A stretch of DNA of 64,000 nt from Erigeron canadensis (GCF_010389155.1 NC_057765.1:42923559-42987558); one strand, 5' to 3'. Counted from the first letter of the stretch, positions 13,101 to 25,660 are shown. Numbers and translations: made by a program. The notes: generated by a model from the letters alone, not told the origin.

Positions 13101-16100
13101 TTAAATTTATGCCAGTCTCAATTATACTTGTATATGTAACTAACATTATTTACTCAATCTACTAGACCATAAAAATTTACAGTAAATGCTATCATTAAAT
13201 TTTGAAAACTACTACATTGACATGGATAGTAATAATAGCGGTCCTTGAACATTAGCTCAATGGTTGAAATAACATCCTTTTATCCATGAGATCTAGAGTT
13301 CAATCCTTGGGAGAACATAAAGAAGTCCCTTTTTAAGGACCTGGTTTAGGTATTCTCATGTTCAAGTTTGAGAGACAGGGTTTACCCCTATTGATCGTCA
13401 TGCTTTCGGGCGGATTAGTAAGGGTTTTCCCCTTATCGGGTATTTGAAATAGACATTTCTACTTCGAGAGAGCTCTCTAGCGCGGACCCGGTTAAGACAA
13501 CGTATGCTAGACCTTCCGCTGTCGAACCGCGACACAAAGTTTCCTGCGAAATTCACCTTTCAAAAAAAAAAAGGGGAATTGTTAACTGTACCACAACCAT
13601 TGATATATTTATCACAAGCATGCATTACTATACTAGCTTGTACAGTGTGTTTTAAAAGTTATACAATGTAGTAAACTTTATCAAAAGTTATGATAAGAAT
13701 ATTACTTTCCTAATCATAGTACTAAATTTTTTACTTTTATGTCCTACAAGGGTTGGGTCAGCCTCCACAACAAAATTATGTTTCCCATCACATTAAATTA
13801 CAGTTACTAATCATAATAAATACATTTGAATGATGCTTACTTTGTTGCACTTTGCTTCAATAAGTGTTAAGTTATACAGTAATAATTTTTTTTGAAAATG
13901 CAATGTATAGTATATATATATTCACAATGTCCTTGCAAAACACAAGCGACCTGAAAATTTACAGTATAACATTATTAACAAACATCAAATTTGTACCACT
14001 TCTCTCAACTAATTCCTTTCCTTTGTGACCTACTCTTGAACCATAAAAAACCAAGACTTTTGATGTTGTGAATAATCTCCACCGGGTTGGCCTCAATCTC
14101 ATTGAATCTTCTATCGTTCCTAGCTTTCCAAATACACCAACACATCGTCCAAACAATGCCTTTCAAGATCTTCCTTTTCTCTTTCCCTGCACCAACATAT
14201 TTGTGTATGTCCACAATATCTTTTACATCGAAGAAGAAAATTGATGTCACACAACACCAAGAGCTCACCGCGTTCCATACCTCAATGGTGATATGGCAAT
14301 GACATAACAAATGATCGATACTTTCCGGCCCCATGTTACACATCCCACAATTCACATCCCCCGCAAAACAGTTACGAGCCTGAAGTGAAACCATGGTAGG
14401 GACTCTATCCATTACCGCTCTCCACACAAAGATATTACACTTTTTCGGAACCCATCTAACCCATTTAAAGATGAATCTATCACTAAAATCCTTTTCCTTG
14501 ATCAAAAGCTTTCTCATGCCTTTGACCGAGAACCCATGTTTCTCGTCACCCCTCCACTTCCAGCTATCCGTATTTGAGTTTAAAGAAACTTCATCCAGAA
14601 GTCTACATAACCTTCTCCATTCCTTAATTTCAGCTTCACTTCTGGGTCTCCTGTACCAGTCCCAACGGCCCTCGAATCCAACCCTTTCAGCAACTAGGCA
14701 ACTTTTTCTTTTTTCCAAAGCGAACAGTAATGGGAACCCCATCAGAAGTGGTTCTGGTAAGACCCAAGGATCAAGCCAAAACTTCACAGCCCGCCCGTTA
14801 CCAACCACAGCTTTAATTAGCAGATTTAAACTAACCCCCTGAACCTTATTATTTTCTAGTTCTTTCACCATAGACAACCAGGTTCCAGTAATGTACCTGT
14901 TATGGGGTATTGAATTTACCCCCCTACCATTGTCATGTATAGCCACAATCACTGATCTCCACAGCCCATTATGATCAGCCCGAAATCTCCAGATCCACTT
15001 GGAGAGTAACGCCAAGTTATACAGTAATAATTAGTACTGTGTAAAAATATATATTGATGTTTTTTTTCTTGAACGGTAAAAAAATAAAATAAAAATCAAT
15101 ATATAAAAATATATATTGATGTTATGTTAATAAAGCGATGTTATGTTATTATCAAATAAATGACTTTTTAATGTTATGTAACGTCTCTTCACCTTGATGT
15201 TACATCCCAACAAGAAGAATGTGGTGCTCTGCATTAATAATAGCTTGATGGTATAAAGACAAATTTGTAAATGAAAATGTACATATTGCTAATAATCCGA
15301 GAACATGTTAAATATGTAGAATAGATAATAATAATTGTCAAAATAGGTAACAATATGAATGTAACAATATGTTAGTGACAATCTAAAACTTTGTTATTTA
15401 TTATTCATATCACCTATTAAGAATAATTATGCATCATAAATGAATTTAACTTATTTCTTTTATAAAATTAACGGGTGAGATCTTTTTTATTTACTAAATA
15501 AATTGGTTATTAATGTTCAAAAAAAAAAAAAATTGGTTATTGGGCGGTGAAAATTGTATCTATAACAGTCACGATATTGTTGTAGGTTGGCATTACATTT
15601 TTTGAAACTTAGATTATTCAAAAATTGATTGTCATATTAATCTATATATGTAGGGAAAGTCTCGACCTTGTGGTGAGATTGAACCGGCTGCGACCAAGAA
15701 TCGCCAGGATTCAATGCTAAGATCGACTAATGGTCTACACGAGATAAAGCACTCGCTTATGGTAGCAAAAGAGTTGCTCAACCTTTTAACTCACGTTTGG
15801 ACCGTTGACACGAACCATGACCATAACCATCCGACGAACATTTCCTTGGCCTCAACGTTGAGTCACGAGCTTAAAAAGGCTCGGGCTTATGTCAACAAGT
15901 TAATCCAAGAACAAAAATCTAACGACAACACAACATGTGAATGCAAAGAGCAAGACAAGGTGCGGATAGCAGTCAAGACGATAGCGCAAGAATTGGAAAA
16001 TGAGAGGAAACTAAGACGACAAACTGAGCGGATGAACAAAAAACTAGGCCGGGAACTGGCTAATACAAAGTCATCTTTAGATAAGGCAGTAAAGAAGGCG

Positions 16101-16814
16101 GAATCAGAGAAACAAACAACGGAGATTTTGGAACAATTATGTGAAAAGATGGCACTTAGTATTGAAGAGGATAGAGTGGAGCTTGAAGAATTGAAGAAAG
16201 AATCTGAAAGGGTTCGTCAAGAAATGGAAGAAGAGAGGGAAATGCTTCGTGTAGCTGATATGTTACGCGAGGAACGCGTCCAAATGAAGCTCATAGATGC
16301 AAAACACGAGTACGAAGAGAAACATAAACAAATGAATATTTTAGTACATGACCTTGAGGAGCTTTTGGAAGCCGATAGCGTTGAGCATTTGAAAAGGATG
16401 CCAGAAGTTTTATCATGGTATCAGAGCACAAAGAATGACAAAGGTGGAGATGAAAAAACCACAATGGAGGAAGCTATACGCTCGTTATGGTATGAAAACA
16501 TTGACAACGAAAATGATAAACTGGTAAATGACGAATTAGTCCTTGTAATCGATGGATTGACGAACACACAGAATGAGGTAGCAAGGCGTAACTCTGATTG
16601 CATAGAGTGGGAATTCGGACTTGACATGAAAAACGAAAGTGATGACTTAAACGAGTGTCCAGAAGAGACAGTTTTAGGATTGTCGTGTCCTTCTACAACG
16701 AAAGAGTACGAAGATGAAATGGAAAGGTACAAAATGATTAAAGATCTAAGAGATCGTATAGTTTCTGGTTCTGACCTTTCTCGAGATACTCTTGACTTTG
16801 GATGTCATACATAA
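10185..16814 (+). CDS. BRANCHLESS TRICHOME/At5g41620-family coiled-coil protein
   Basis: The three exons are 10185-10415, 11052-11147 and 15654-16814 (77, 32 and 386 codons, 495 aa), all phase 0 with GT/AG borders. The ATG at 10185 is the first in frame; a TTG six bases upstream is not a likely start. The N-terminus has the family-type basic patch ISKLRKRRFP followed by Ser-rich sequence. Exon 2 encodes NPQYRIPGSFMEKG. Exon 3 holds a long charged coiled coil, about residues 175-350, including ERKLRRQTERMNKKLGREL and MLREERVQMKLIDAKHEYEE, the signature of the plant family that contains At5g41620, At1g50660 and BLT. BLT regulates trichome branching together with STICHEL; most relatives are uncharacterised, so the role here is open. 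Intron 2 is 4.5 kb and made largely of transposons, yet both splice sites and the frame are intact. Confidence 0.85.
11424..11855 (-). mobile_element. Non-autonomous Helitron (copy A) in intron 2
   Basis: On the minus strand it begins TCTATACTATATTATAAAGC at 11855 and ends ...CTCG at 11424, lying between host A (11856) and T (11423) as Helitrons do. The 3' end carries CGTAACGCGCGG just before CTCG. Related copies lie at about 29168-29599 and 48856-49249; the three share a long conserved middle. It has no coding capacity. Confidence 0.65.
12780..12890 (+). mobile_element. tRNA-derived SINE-like fragment in intron 2
   Basis: A box A-like GGTGGGATGGCT lies near 12788 and a near-perfect box B GGTTCGAGTCC at 12829-12839, about 30 bp apart as in tRNA-derived SINE heads. 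It does not fold into a credible whole tRNA, and I see no clear tail or target duplication. Confidence 0.4.
13239..13572 (+). mobile_element. tRNA-derived SINE in intron 2
   Basis: The head has box A-like TAGCTCAATGGTT at 13253 and box B-like GAGTTCAATCC at 13296. A GC-richer body of about 240 bp follows, unlike the surrounding AT-rich DNA, and it ends in a run of A at 13562-13572. The size and layout fit a plant SINE. No target-site duplication was found. Confidence 0.6.
13888..15013 (-). mobile_element. 5'-truncated LINE with 19-bp target duplication, in intron 2
   Basis: The element is bounded by identical copies of aagttatacagtaataatt at 13869-13887 and 15014-15032. On the minus strand it runs from mid-ORF2 to a short poly-A next to 13887. 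The perfect duplication and the unbroken reading frame point to a recent insertion by target-primed reverse transcription. Confidence 0.9.
14005..15013 (-). pseudogene. LINE ORF2 C-terminal end (zf-RVT region)
   Basis: This is about 335 codons without a stop, entering from the truncated 5' edge, so there is no genuine start codon. It matches the region downstream of the LINE reverse transcriptase: LLSKWIWRFR, GNGRAVKFWLDPW, then the zf-RVT motif FKWVRWVPKKCNIFVWRA, a Cys/His cluster (CGMCNMGPESIDHLLCHC), and CIWKARNDRRF near the end. The reverse transcriptase and endonuclease domains are missing, so it cannot move by itself. It lies antisense inside the coiled-coil gene. Confidence 0.85.
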
Positions 16815-19279
16815 GTTGCACTGTAGATTCTCTGTATCCATAGATAGATCGCAAAATTTTAAGTTTGTTATCTATCCACAAAAGAGTGTAAGAAGATTAT
16901 TAAAACAAGATGGAAACGTACACTTTGATTCGTTTGTAGATTAGAAACTGGCCATTTGGCCTACAAAGTTCTATTACCATATCATTTGGATACTGTTTGA
17001 TTCAAATAGTCGACGGTAACGTGATGTAAATATCGAAAATTGTATTTCTGTTGTCCATATAATACATATACAAGTTTTATTGAGAAACATACATTTTTCG
17101 CCACATTCTCTCGTCTTAGGACAAACGAAAGCAGTTAAATACAAATGCAGAAGAAGGATAAAACAAAGGAATACCACCAAAAATAGGTTCGCTTGATCTG
17201 TTCCAAGAAAATGAAGGGGGGGTTTGGTTAAATGCATCAATCTGGTAATATGGATATATGGAAGAATACAAGAGTAGCAAGCCAAATATGTACTCATATA
17301 TAGGGGTCATACTCGAGCATTAATCCCTCGAAAAGTTATTTGTCATTTCTTTAGTTGTACCTAATGTGAAAGAAACCACAGTCAAGCTAGTCTTTCGGGT
17401 CTGCAGTGGCTTAGCCAGGATATTTCGGGCCGATATGTGATCACAATGACATTTTCGGCTTGGGCAGGTTCATCTCTTTGATCCACGATTGGTATATCTT
17501 AAATTTACAAGATCCATTTTAGACAAGTTATAGATAAACATTACCAGGACTCAAAAGTATCACGTGCAACGGCCAATACAAGGGTAAAAGTGTTCAAATT
17601 ATCCCCCACCTAATTCTTAGAATACAATGATTTTAATTTGGAAATTATATTCATGGATCTAGGTTTTTGGTCGAGTTATTTGCATTTTATTTGACATAAA
17701 TAAAATTCAAGAGAATACTCATATAGGGTGAAGATAAGAACTGTATCAGGTGATATGACATGGCTAAAAAGTTATCAAAATGGAAACGGTCAATGTGATC
17801 AAATGATCAATGAATTTGAAAGATGGTCAGTGAAATTTAAGCAACCCACATCGACAAAGCTTGTACTAGGCCATGTGAAGGTTACGAAAGGTGGTGTACA
17901 TGGACCCATTGAGATGGCCTAAACCGGTCAAACTGTAGCAAGTTGGCCGGTCTGGCCAGGTTACATATATAAGATCATCTAAATTGCCAGGTTTGCACAT
18001 ATAATACTATTACATGATTCATTCCAAATTTACTAGCAGGCGGATACAACTTTTAAAATCTTACGACATAGTTCATGCTAATGTCGAGCCGATGAATAAC
18101 AATTGGTAATCCCTTGTCAAATCATCTATCATCATAACTAGGACGTCTGCTAGTCCCTTCGTTAATTAGGATGTTTTCACGTGTTTCTTTTTTCTTCATG
18201 TGATTCAGAAACAAAAACTGATGCAACATATCATGTTAATAAAAATGCATGTATCAAACTCTGTTTTCATCTGCTCATTCTATTACTAATGCAGGAAGTA
18301 AAAGAAGATAGTATAAAAGCAACTTTGCCGGATAATATTACTCTTCATTTTCTCTTCAACTCTTTCATACATATAATGTATGCGATTCAAATTTGCACAC
18401 TCCTACTGAGATGGAAGAATCTGGACTTTTGATCCTTCGGCTCAACTTAAGTCGCTTGTTCCCTTCTAGTCTGCACCATTTTACCATTTTTTTGGAACCC
18501 CGAACCATCAAATGGCGACAATCATCCACTAGTCACTGCAGTTGACCTCGCCTTCAGAGGATATCCCACCTGCGCTGCTGTTAACTATACTTTGTATGCA
18601 TATTTTCATAATGCTAGGCAACTTAATTGCCATGGTATGGTTTTAAGGAAAACCAAAACATTAACGCGTAAATCACAAAAATACATATTTGGGAGGTTTC
18701 GTCTGTCCAATTGATTTGTGCCATCATAAATAGTTTCCGACCAACAAATATCCGTCTTTTCTTTTTGACAAACTTTCTTTTTGTTGCATCTAATATAGCT
18801 TTCTTAAATTGAACCTCAAAGAAGAAACATATAGATGGAGAAGAGAAATTAGTAACTAGCTAGAAGTACAAAGCGAAACCAAACACAATAACCACACAAA
18901 TCCCTAAACGGCCACATAAGGATGACAAAGATCTTTTTACATCGACTACTGATCCATTTAAAGGACAAAATTTGGGCTTTGTAGATCATTCGGACACAAC
19001 AATGTACAGAATTTTGTCTTTTCTAATAGGCGTTCATTTTAATCAGAATATCAAGTTGGCAGATAGCAGAGCGCAATACACAAACGGGAGAAAGAAACAC
19101 AGAAGTTACAAACCAATGCCACCAAAAGAAAGTGCTGCTGATTTACTGGAAGAAAACGAAAGGTGGTACAGGAAATTCATGTACAACATTGGTAATTATG
19201 GACAATTTAATAACATGGTCAGATATCAAACAAGCGCAACAAACCGAACACATCATGCAGAGAAGTCATGCATAGAAAG
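16815..19279. other. Intergenic region between the coiled-coil and nitrilase genes
   Basis: This holds the 3' flanks of two convergent genes. No further gene could be supported. Short open frames at 17728-17922 and 18181-18432 lack recognisable domains and an ATG context, and the one at 18972-19289 runs antisense into the nitrilase last exon. Confidence 0.6.
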
Positions 19280-21412
19280 TTACTTGTGAGAGTCTTGTGG
19301 CGTTTCAGATGTGAAAGAAACTGGGGTTGCTGGATGATCCCTCACAATTAGGCTAAGCACTTCGGGTCTTGCATAATGCCCAACTACATCAAAGTCGAAC
19401 TTTGCCCGCGCAATATCTCCAAGATCTATACCAAAGTGAGACAGCACCATGTCAAGAATCTTAACATGGCATTATAAAGGCATATAATAAAAAAAACGTG
19501 TTTTGAGGTTCGCACACATAAACGTATCTGTTTTGACACCAACACTTTTTGGCCCGTTACCCAACCCGTACATTTTGCTTCCCCTAATGCATATGTTTAG
19601 TAAACTGGTAAAAGGAAGAAGCTTTCCCTGTTCAGGTTACCCGAGGATGGCGAGTGTTTATGACTCAGATATACGCGGGGAAGCATTTCCTTGTCTGAAT
19701 ATAGCCTAACCAAGGTATTCCAGTGACTGTTTTGAACCATTTCCCTGGCCACCCCCAAGATGTTTACCTCCTGAGACCCCTTCTGATGAAATAAGACGCC
19801 TAACCATGGCCGCCTTAGGTGGTGGTTATGCATATGTATAATTAAAATTACAGAAAGTTTGATGGATAAGGAGAGAGTGATGTACCTAAATCGGCTGTAA
19901 TGAGTGCCTCACCATCATAATTCGGCCCAGCAAGAACGGTCCCTGATGGCGAAATTATGACACTGCCACCAGCACAAACAACAGATTCTGGTGTGAGATC
20001 TTCATCTGTTCCAGTAAAAACATATTCTGGAGGAGCAGGGTAATCTTTTCTTCTACAAAACTGGTTTGCTGATAAAACAAAGCATCCACCCTCCAAGGCT
20101 ATATGGGTCATTGATGCTTGCCAAACTTCTCTTGAATCTGCTGTTGGTGCACAATATATTTCAATGCCTGGTCAAACCATAAACACAAAAGTTGGTTAGG
20201 ATACCTAACAAAAACTCCTGTAGCTAATTCTACCTTTTTGAGGCGGTCAACATGAATTATTTAGTGAACATCAAAACAGGACAATTCAACCTGAGCTGTT
20301 GAGAGGGTCAAAGATGGATATATTTTTTACATGTGTCGAGCCAGGTTGGTCTAACAACAAACCTTATTTGTCCGACAATTTTTTGCATCATTTATTCAAC
20401 ATAAGGAACATTTTGATAGTTTGAGCTACCCGGCCAAGTTCCCTTTTAGCCAATACTTTGATTCACTCCATTTGAACAGTCTGAGATTAATCATAGGTCA
20501 TAGCCCAAATTGAATCAATCATTACTTCTAATTAGGGATGTTAGAGTCAACCTTTAGCATACATTGCTGTCCTAAGTAGTGGCATTTTATTTTCCCAACA
20601 AATGGCGGCACCAATTTTCCCAATTGGAGTATCAAAAACGGGTATATGAGACCCATCACCAAAGCCCCATATTATGCGCTCCAGAGCCGTAGGCATTAGC
20701 TTTCGGTGCTTTCCAAGGTAGCATCCTTGGTTATCAAAAAACAAAACTGTACAGTAAAGAGTATATCCATCTCTTTCTATCACTCCCATCACCAAATAAA
20801 CTTTGTATTTGCCAGCCATTGCTGCCAAGCGATCAACTTCAGGACCTGCACTTTTACCAAAACACAATCAGCGACGCATCAAGAAAGAATACTACTATTT
20901 TCTTGTTGATGATTATCTGTAGCAATAAATTGATGGTTATACCAGGAACATTGATGGCTGCAGCATGGTACTTCCGAAAATCTTCTTTACCCTTAAGTGA
21001 TCGGCTACCAATTGTCACACCAAAATTCGACCCACGCGGATATCCACCCACAAATGCTTCTGGAAAGACAACTAATTGGGATCCAAATGAAGCTGCTTCA
21101 GCTAAAAATCTCTCGGCCTTATCTGAAGATATACACATATCGCAACATAACTGAAATTACTGGAATTAACACATATTTTCTGATAAGTGCAAGTTTTAGA
21201 GATCAGTCAATACAAGATAAAAGTTATTATTGCTCATTATTTCAACGAAATCATAAGAAGGTAGTGCACAAACCAAGAGTAGCTGGTGTATCATAGAAGA
21301 TGGTGGATGCCTGTACAACAGTTGCTCGGACCGTTAAGCCAGAATCTGAAGAACCCATATCGACTTCAGTGAACACAGGACCATCATTCCCAGTTGTTTG
21401 TTCCAACGCCAT
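19280..21412 (-). CDS. NIT4: NIT4-type nitrilase (beta-cyanoalanine nitrilase/hydratase)
   Basis: A complete five-exon gene: 21412-21274, 21122-20943, 20845-20552, 20167-19886 and 19425-19280, all phase 1, giving 346 aa, the usual length for plant NIT4. NIT4 enzymes convert beta-cyano-alanine, made during cyanide detoxification, to asparagine or aspartate plus ammonia in the cytosol. The nitrilase triad is present: Glu about residue 68 ([14 protein letters not shown]), Lys about 155 ([10 protein letters not shown]) and Cys about 189 ([11 protein letters not shown]). The C-terminus [21 protein letters not shown] is typical of NIT4 rather than NIT1-3. The ATG follows an in-frame-independent leader and begins MALEQTTGN. 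The intron 3 donor is GTTGAC, weak but consistent with the phase. Substrate preference is inferred from the subfamily. Confidence 0.93.
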
Positions 21413-21864
21413 TTGACTTTCTTATACTCTTATATATCTTTTAACACTTCTGATATCTGAAGTATAAATCTATTATTATTACTATTAGATGAAAAAGCTA
21501 CATACAGATCGCAAAAAGGTATCACTAAACCAGACTTTTAATCGCCATAATACCTTTCTACATCATTAGAGAAACACTTTTTTGAATTAAAAATTTCAAT
21601 AGAATGCAAAGGTTTTAAAGCAAAAGCATTCCTTTCAAAAAGCTATTAATTTAGATTGTTATTATGGTGAATCGTGCTAACAAATAACAAGGGAAATGGT
21701 CCTTTTTGAAAACCTCCTGACTTTCAGTCCCAACAGCTAAACTGGTCCTTAAAGTTATTTATATTATACCCAACCCCGGGTTATGATTAAGGGGTTCCGA
21801 TAAGAATGTTCCATGTCACCGTATATACCCTGCTCGATAAGAATATGGCACATGATCACACTCT

Positions 21865-21881
21865 CCCCCCCCCCCCCCCCC
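21865..21881. repeat. C17 homopolymer
   Basis: A run of 17 C on the plus strand, flanked on both sides by CT repeats. It lies within the proposed leader intron of the minus-strand nitrilase gene, so the transcript would carry G17. Confidence 0.95.
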
Positions 21882-22320
21882 TCTCTTACATCATCACTGC
21901 CGGGGAGAACTAGAAACCAGCGTAAGCCCAATAAAATACCAAAACCAGTCAAAAAAGTTAGAAAAGGCATCAGAAAATATTTGCAATAAACCACACAAAA
22001 CCAACAGAAATCACCAAAAGCACAGAACCACCCTAAAAATCGAGAAAGCGCCCTAAACTATTCACTAGCCATCATTGGCAATCCCAAGAAGCAACAAATA
22101 TAGCCAGGAACTGCCAAAAGACTAAAGTAATTTGAGTAACATCAGGAACTATTTGCCGGCTACCAGCAAAAGCTATTTGATAGCAACTCACTACGCAGGT
22201 AACATACTAGCATAAATCAAAACGCACTCCCTCTCTTCTTGCCTAAAATCTATTTTTTTTTAAGACATCATCATATAATATAATATACTCATATATACAT
22301 ATATATTTTCTATCATATAA

Positions 22321-22561
22321 CTAGCATGTTACCCGCACAATGCGTCGGTGGTCATGGCGACGACGGTGTGGTGGTGGATGCAACTGTTGGTGGTAGAGAC
22401 GGCGATTGATGTAAAAGTATTGATGTAAATGGTAAGGTTGAAGATATTTTAAAAGATTAAAGACTCATAGTGTAATTTAACCATTTACGGCATTTTAGAC
22501 AATTCCATGTAACTTTCAACAATGACTAGATTTTTTTTATAATATAGTATAGAAGTATAGA
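22321..22561 (-). mobile_element. Short non-autonomous Helitron
   Basis: On the minus strand it starts TCTATACTTCTATACTATAT at 22561 and ends CTAG at 22321, between host A (22562) and T (22320). GTGCGGGTAACATG just before CTAG is a typical Helitron 3' context. It is 241 bp and non-coding. Confidence 0.6.
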
Positions 22562-22565
22562 TATA

Positions 22566-22660
22566 TTACTCCACCGAGTTGGCCTAGTAGTTAGGCGTCC
22601 TCACAAGAGGTCTCGGGTTCAACCTCACTATGTAAACATCTTTGTGAAAAAGGTCAGGAA
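22566..22660 (+). mobile_element. tRNA-derived SINE-like fragment
   Basis: A box A-like stretch TTGGCCTAGTAGTTAGG starts at 22579 and a box B-like GGGTTCAACCTC at 22615. It abuts the neighbouring Helitron. It is too short and incomplete to be a tRNA gene. Confidence 0.45.
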
Positions 22661-23899
22661 ACAATCAACAAGTCTGTTTATCAGAAACTATAACAAGAAT
22701 CCACAACTATCAAAATATAGCTATATATGACATCCCTAAAATCCTGTATATGGGATTGAAACAGTGATAATTGTCAAATTAAATTTCAATCAAGTATTAA
22801 TTAGAAATCTGTATTTCTGTGGTTGAAATGAAAGACCCCTATAAATGGATTGTTGTAATCTCGATCGTTTGGATAAGCTAACAAACAAAAACAACTAAGC
22901 AAAAACGAAGAGTTAGAAAGAACAAATTACTTACACTTTAGAGAGATAACCAATAAGAGTTGTCTGGAAGAGTAGAGAAGCAATTTTGAGCACACACTAT
23001 ACACTCACTATAAATTTGAAATTTTTTTTTTTTTTTCCTTAAAAAAAAGAAAAGAAAAAAGATATATATAGCAAAAGCAATATCGAAAATTGTTGGCTTG
23101 TTGCAAGCATATTATTTTTTGTTTGGTTGTTGGTGGTCGTATCTTAACTAAACATTACATAGCAGCCGAGGGTTTATTTATTTTAATTCTAGATTTATAT
23201 CAAATTTTACTTATTACTAGCATTTTTATTTTTATTCCGTCACAATTACATGTATGGTACATCAGTTTTGTACTCATTTATCAATTATTTTAGGAAATTT
23301 ATTATCGTGTGTAAAAAAATAAATACGCCCTGAGTTTTTTTGCTTGACCTTGAGCACCCTACACCAAATTATATGATATGGCAATGTTGACAACTTCGAA
23401 CCCCACCCTCTTTAATTATATCGGATGGATTATTGATATATAGGCAAAAAGGTTTGATTAGAGTTTCTAAGAAGGAAAAGAAAGTAAAGAAATTGAGACG
23501 GCAATACATGTTAGCTAAATGATTTTTTTTTTTTTAAATAGCTTATATATTATTTTAATATATTACTATTATATTTTTGGTAACAAGTGAAATATAAATG
23601 TTGTTAACAATAAATAACTTATTACTAGCCCAGTACCCACGCGTTGCAGCGGCTCTGGTTTATTGTGCGCAAGATGTCGTAACGTTAAATTACTATCGTG
23701 TCTATATATCATATGACATGATAGATGATTCGGTGACCAAAACTACATAAAACACTAAGCCATTTTTGCCTTTGACTTTTAAAAGTCAAACCTGCACATA
23801 AAACACTAAGCCATTTCTGCATTTGACTTTCAGAAGTCAAACCTGCATAAGAAGACCAAAATTCTGCACAGTAACATTACACCAAGGCATATTTCATGT

Positions 23900-24160
23900 T
23901 TAATATCCAACTAATACCATTTCATTTACTTTTTTTTTTGGAAAGACAACTATCTCATTTACTTCTTTCCACAATGTCACAAACCTTTGACTCCTAAATT
24001 TCAGCACCAAATTGTATATAACTCTTACCCCAAAACCATCTAGCAAGCTTCTTAAAGTACTGCAGCCACAATACTTGTACAAAGGCAGACTTAATAACAT
24101 TACTACCAACTGCAAAGGCAAAAATATAGTCCTAATAATCCAAAAAAACCAAGAAACCAA
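23900..24160 (-). other. Hydrophobic open stretch, possible captured gene fragment
   Basis: An open frame inside the Helitron encodes a hydrophobic segment (WFFWIIRTIFLPLQLVVMLL) followed by a GTAAGA donor-like site. I do not recognise the protein. Another exon-like piece lies near 25076-25107, flanked by TGCAG and GTACAA on the minus strand. Helitrons often capture exons, but these may be chance open frames. Confidence 0.25.
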
Positions 24161-24395
24161 CCAAGCAAATGAAAACCAAAATCAATTATGAACTAAATGA
24201 TGAAGATACTTCACCAAATAATATTGTAGTTGGAATACAACCAAGAGACGAAAATTCAGCCTCAGGATCCATGTAATGGTTACAAATGTTTATATAACCT
24301 AAAATTCAGTTGATCATAAGGTATAACCAATATACAAGGCAAAAGGAATGGGTACAAATGTTCAAAAAGATATAAAATTTAGCTCATTATATATG

Positions 24396-24600
24396 GTTCG
24401 TTCGTCACGTAACACTTCCCGGTAGACAACATTTGAGGTGAACACTACAGGATGTTTAAAGTTTTTTGGCAAGATTGAGTAACACCTTGGTATTTTGTCG
24501 TAAAAACCCTCTTTATAATGCCACATAAAGTTGTCCATGTGAAAACACAGATTCTGGTAGATTAAATCCAGAAGTAGGCACTGAAGCTTGATAAACCTCT
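24396..24600 (-). pseudogene. Remnant of Helitron Rep/helicase C-terminus
   Basis: Minus-strand translation from 24560 gives LPESVFSHGQLYVAL, the C-terminal motif of PIF1-like helicases in Helitrons. A TAA at 24515-24513 stands where a Ser codon is expected. RGFLRQNTKVLLNLAKK follows, then a frame change to the conserved tail SNVVYREVL. The rest of the Rep/helicase is not visible, so this is a small inactive remnant. Its presence between Helitron ends supports the element call. Confidence 0.7.
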
Positions 24601-25510
24601 GAATAGTAATACTTGCAAGATTATAGTTTTGTTAACAAAAGTACGAAAGTGATAAGCGAAATGAGGCAAACAGATGGACCTTAAACTTGAGAACCAAATA
24701 TCATCAAATGAAAAATGTATATCATCCTAACCTACTTTAACCTTGATGAGCTTGGGTTGGATGGTCCAATTCTGTCTATAAAAGGTAGCAACCACCTAAT
24801 AAACGACTTTTATCTCAAAATCATACAACCATTCCTCTAATATCATTATATATCTTTCTATGCTAAATAATGTTAAAAGTTACATTACTTTCATCGGTGA
24901 ATACATAAATATAAAAAACCAAAACTTCGAATAAATATGATACGTTGACAAAGACATTACACTTTAGCATTTTAAAAATTATGGGATAAACTAGAGATTT
25001 GAGCTAGTACATATTAAAATAGAAAATCAACTAAAAATCCAAACATTTGGCTTGAGAATTGTACCTTGGTGGTCTCACTGGCAGAAAAGAGAGCATTTTG
25101 CATTGTCTGCAAATTATAAAATAACATATTTAGTTCAATATAATGCAATAAGTCAACTATAATAATTCTGAAAATCAAGTTACATATATCTCTGTGTTCA
25201 ATTGGGAATTAGTCGACCAGATTAATGTTGCCCAGGTCGATTTGATTTCGGTCATTAATGCTGGGAAAAAAAACCCAATTAAACGCTATCATGAGAACAT
25301 ACATCATTTGAACCAGATTCATCGTGGCCATCCATCCATTCTTTAAAACATCCATGATCAACAATGCTAATAAACAAACATAAAATTATCATTATCCCCA
25401 AATCGATGTATAAAAGTATGTATATATATATATACATAGGGTGTATAACATAACTAACAGTAGGATGTAAAAAAACATACCTTTTGATGGCGGGTTTAAT
25501 TAATAGATCG

Positions 25511-25660
25511 TTGCTGGTGGCGATGTCTTTCCCTATATATCGATTGAGCACGAATCGATCTGCTGGTGGCGGTGTATATATGGATTGATCACGAATCTGT
25601 TGGTGGCGTCACGAATCGAGCTGCTGGTAGCGGTGTATATATGGATTGATCACGAATCGA
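25511..25660 (+). repeat. Short tandem duplication within the Helitron
   Basis: A unit containing CACGAATCGA, GCTGGT and GGTGTATATATGGATTGAT occurs twice nearly unchanged (25549-25589 and 25609-25650). A third, diverged copy begins at 25511. It lies near the element's 5' end. Confidence 0.7.

Larger units (their letters stand above)
21457..22985 (-). promoter_or_regulatory. Possible 5' UTR exon and intron of the nitrilase gene
   Basis: On the minus strand a strong donor GTAAGT begins at 22934, after a pyrimidine-rich leader (about 22985-22935). TATA-like sequence lies at 23061-23069. A matching acceptor (TACTTCAG) ends at 21457, 45 bp before the ATG. If used, this is a 1.48 kb leader intron that contains a C17 run (21865-21881), a Helitron and a SINE-like fragment. 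Based on motif and spacing only. Confidence 0.35.

Noticed and set aside
16421..16732. Antisense open frame over exon 3 of the coiled-coil gene
   Set aside because: A shadow of the coding strand.
18972..19289. 105-codon plus-strand open frame at the nitrilase 3' end
   Set aside because: It runs antisense into the last nitrilase exon and has no domain.
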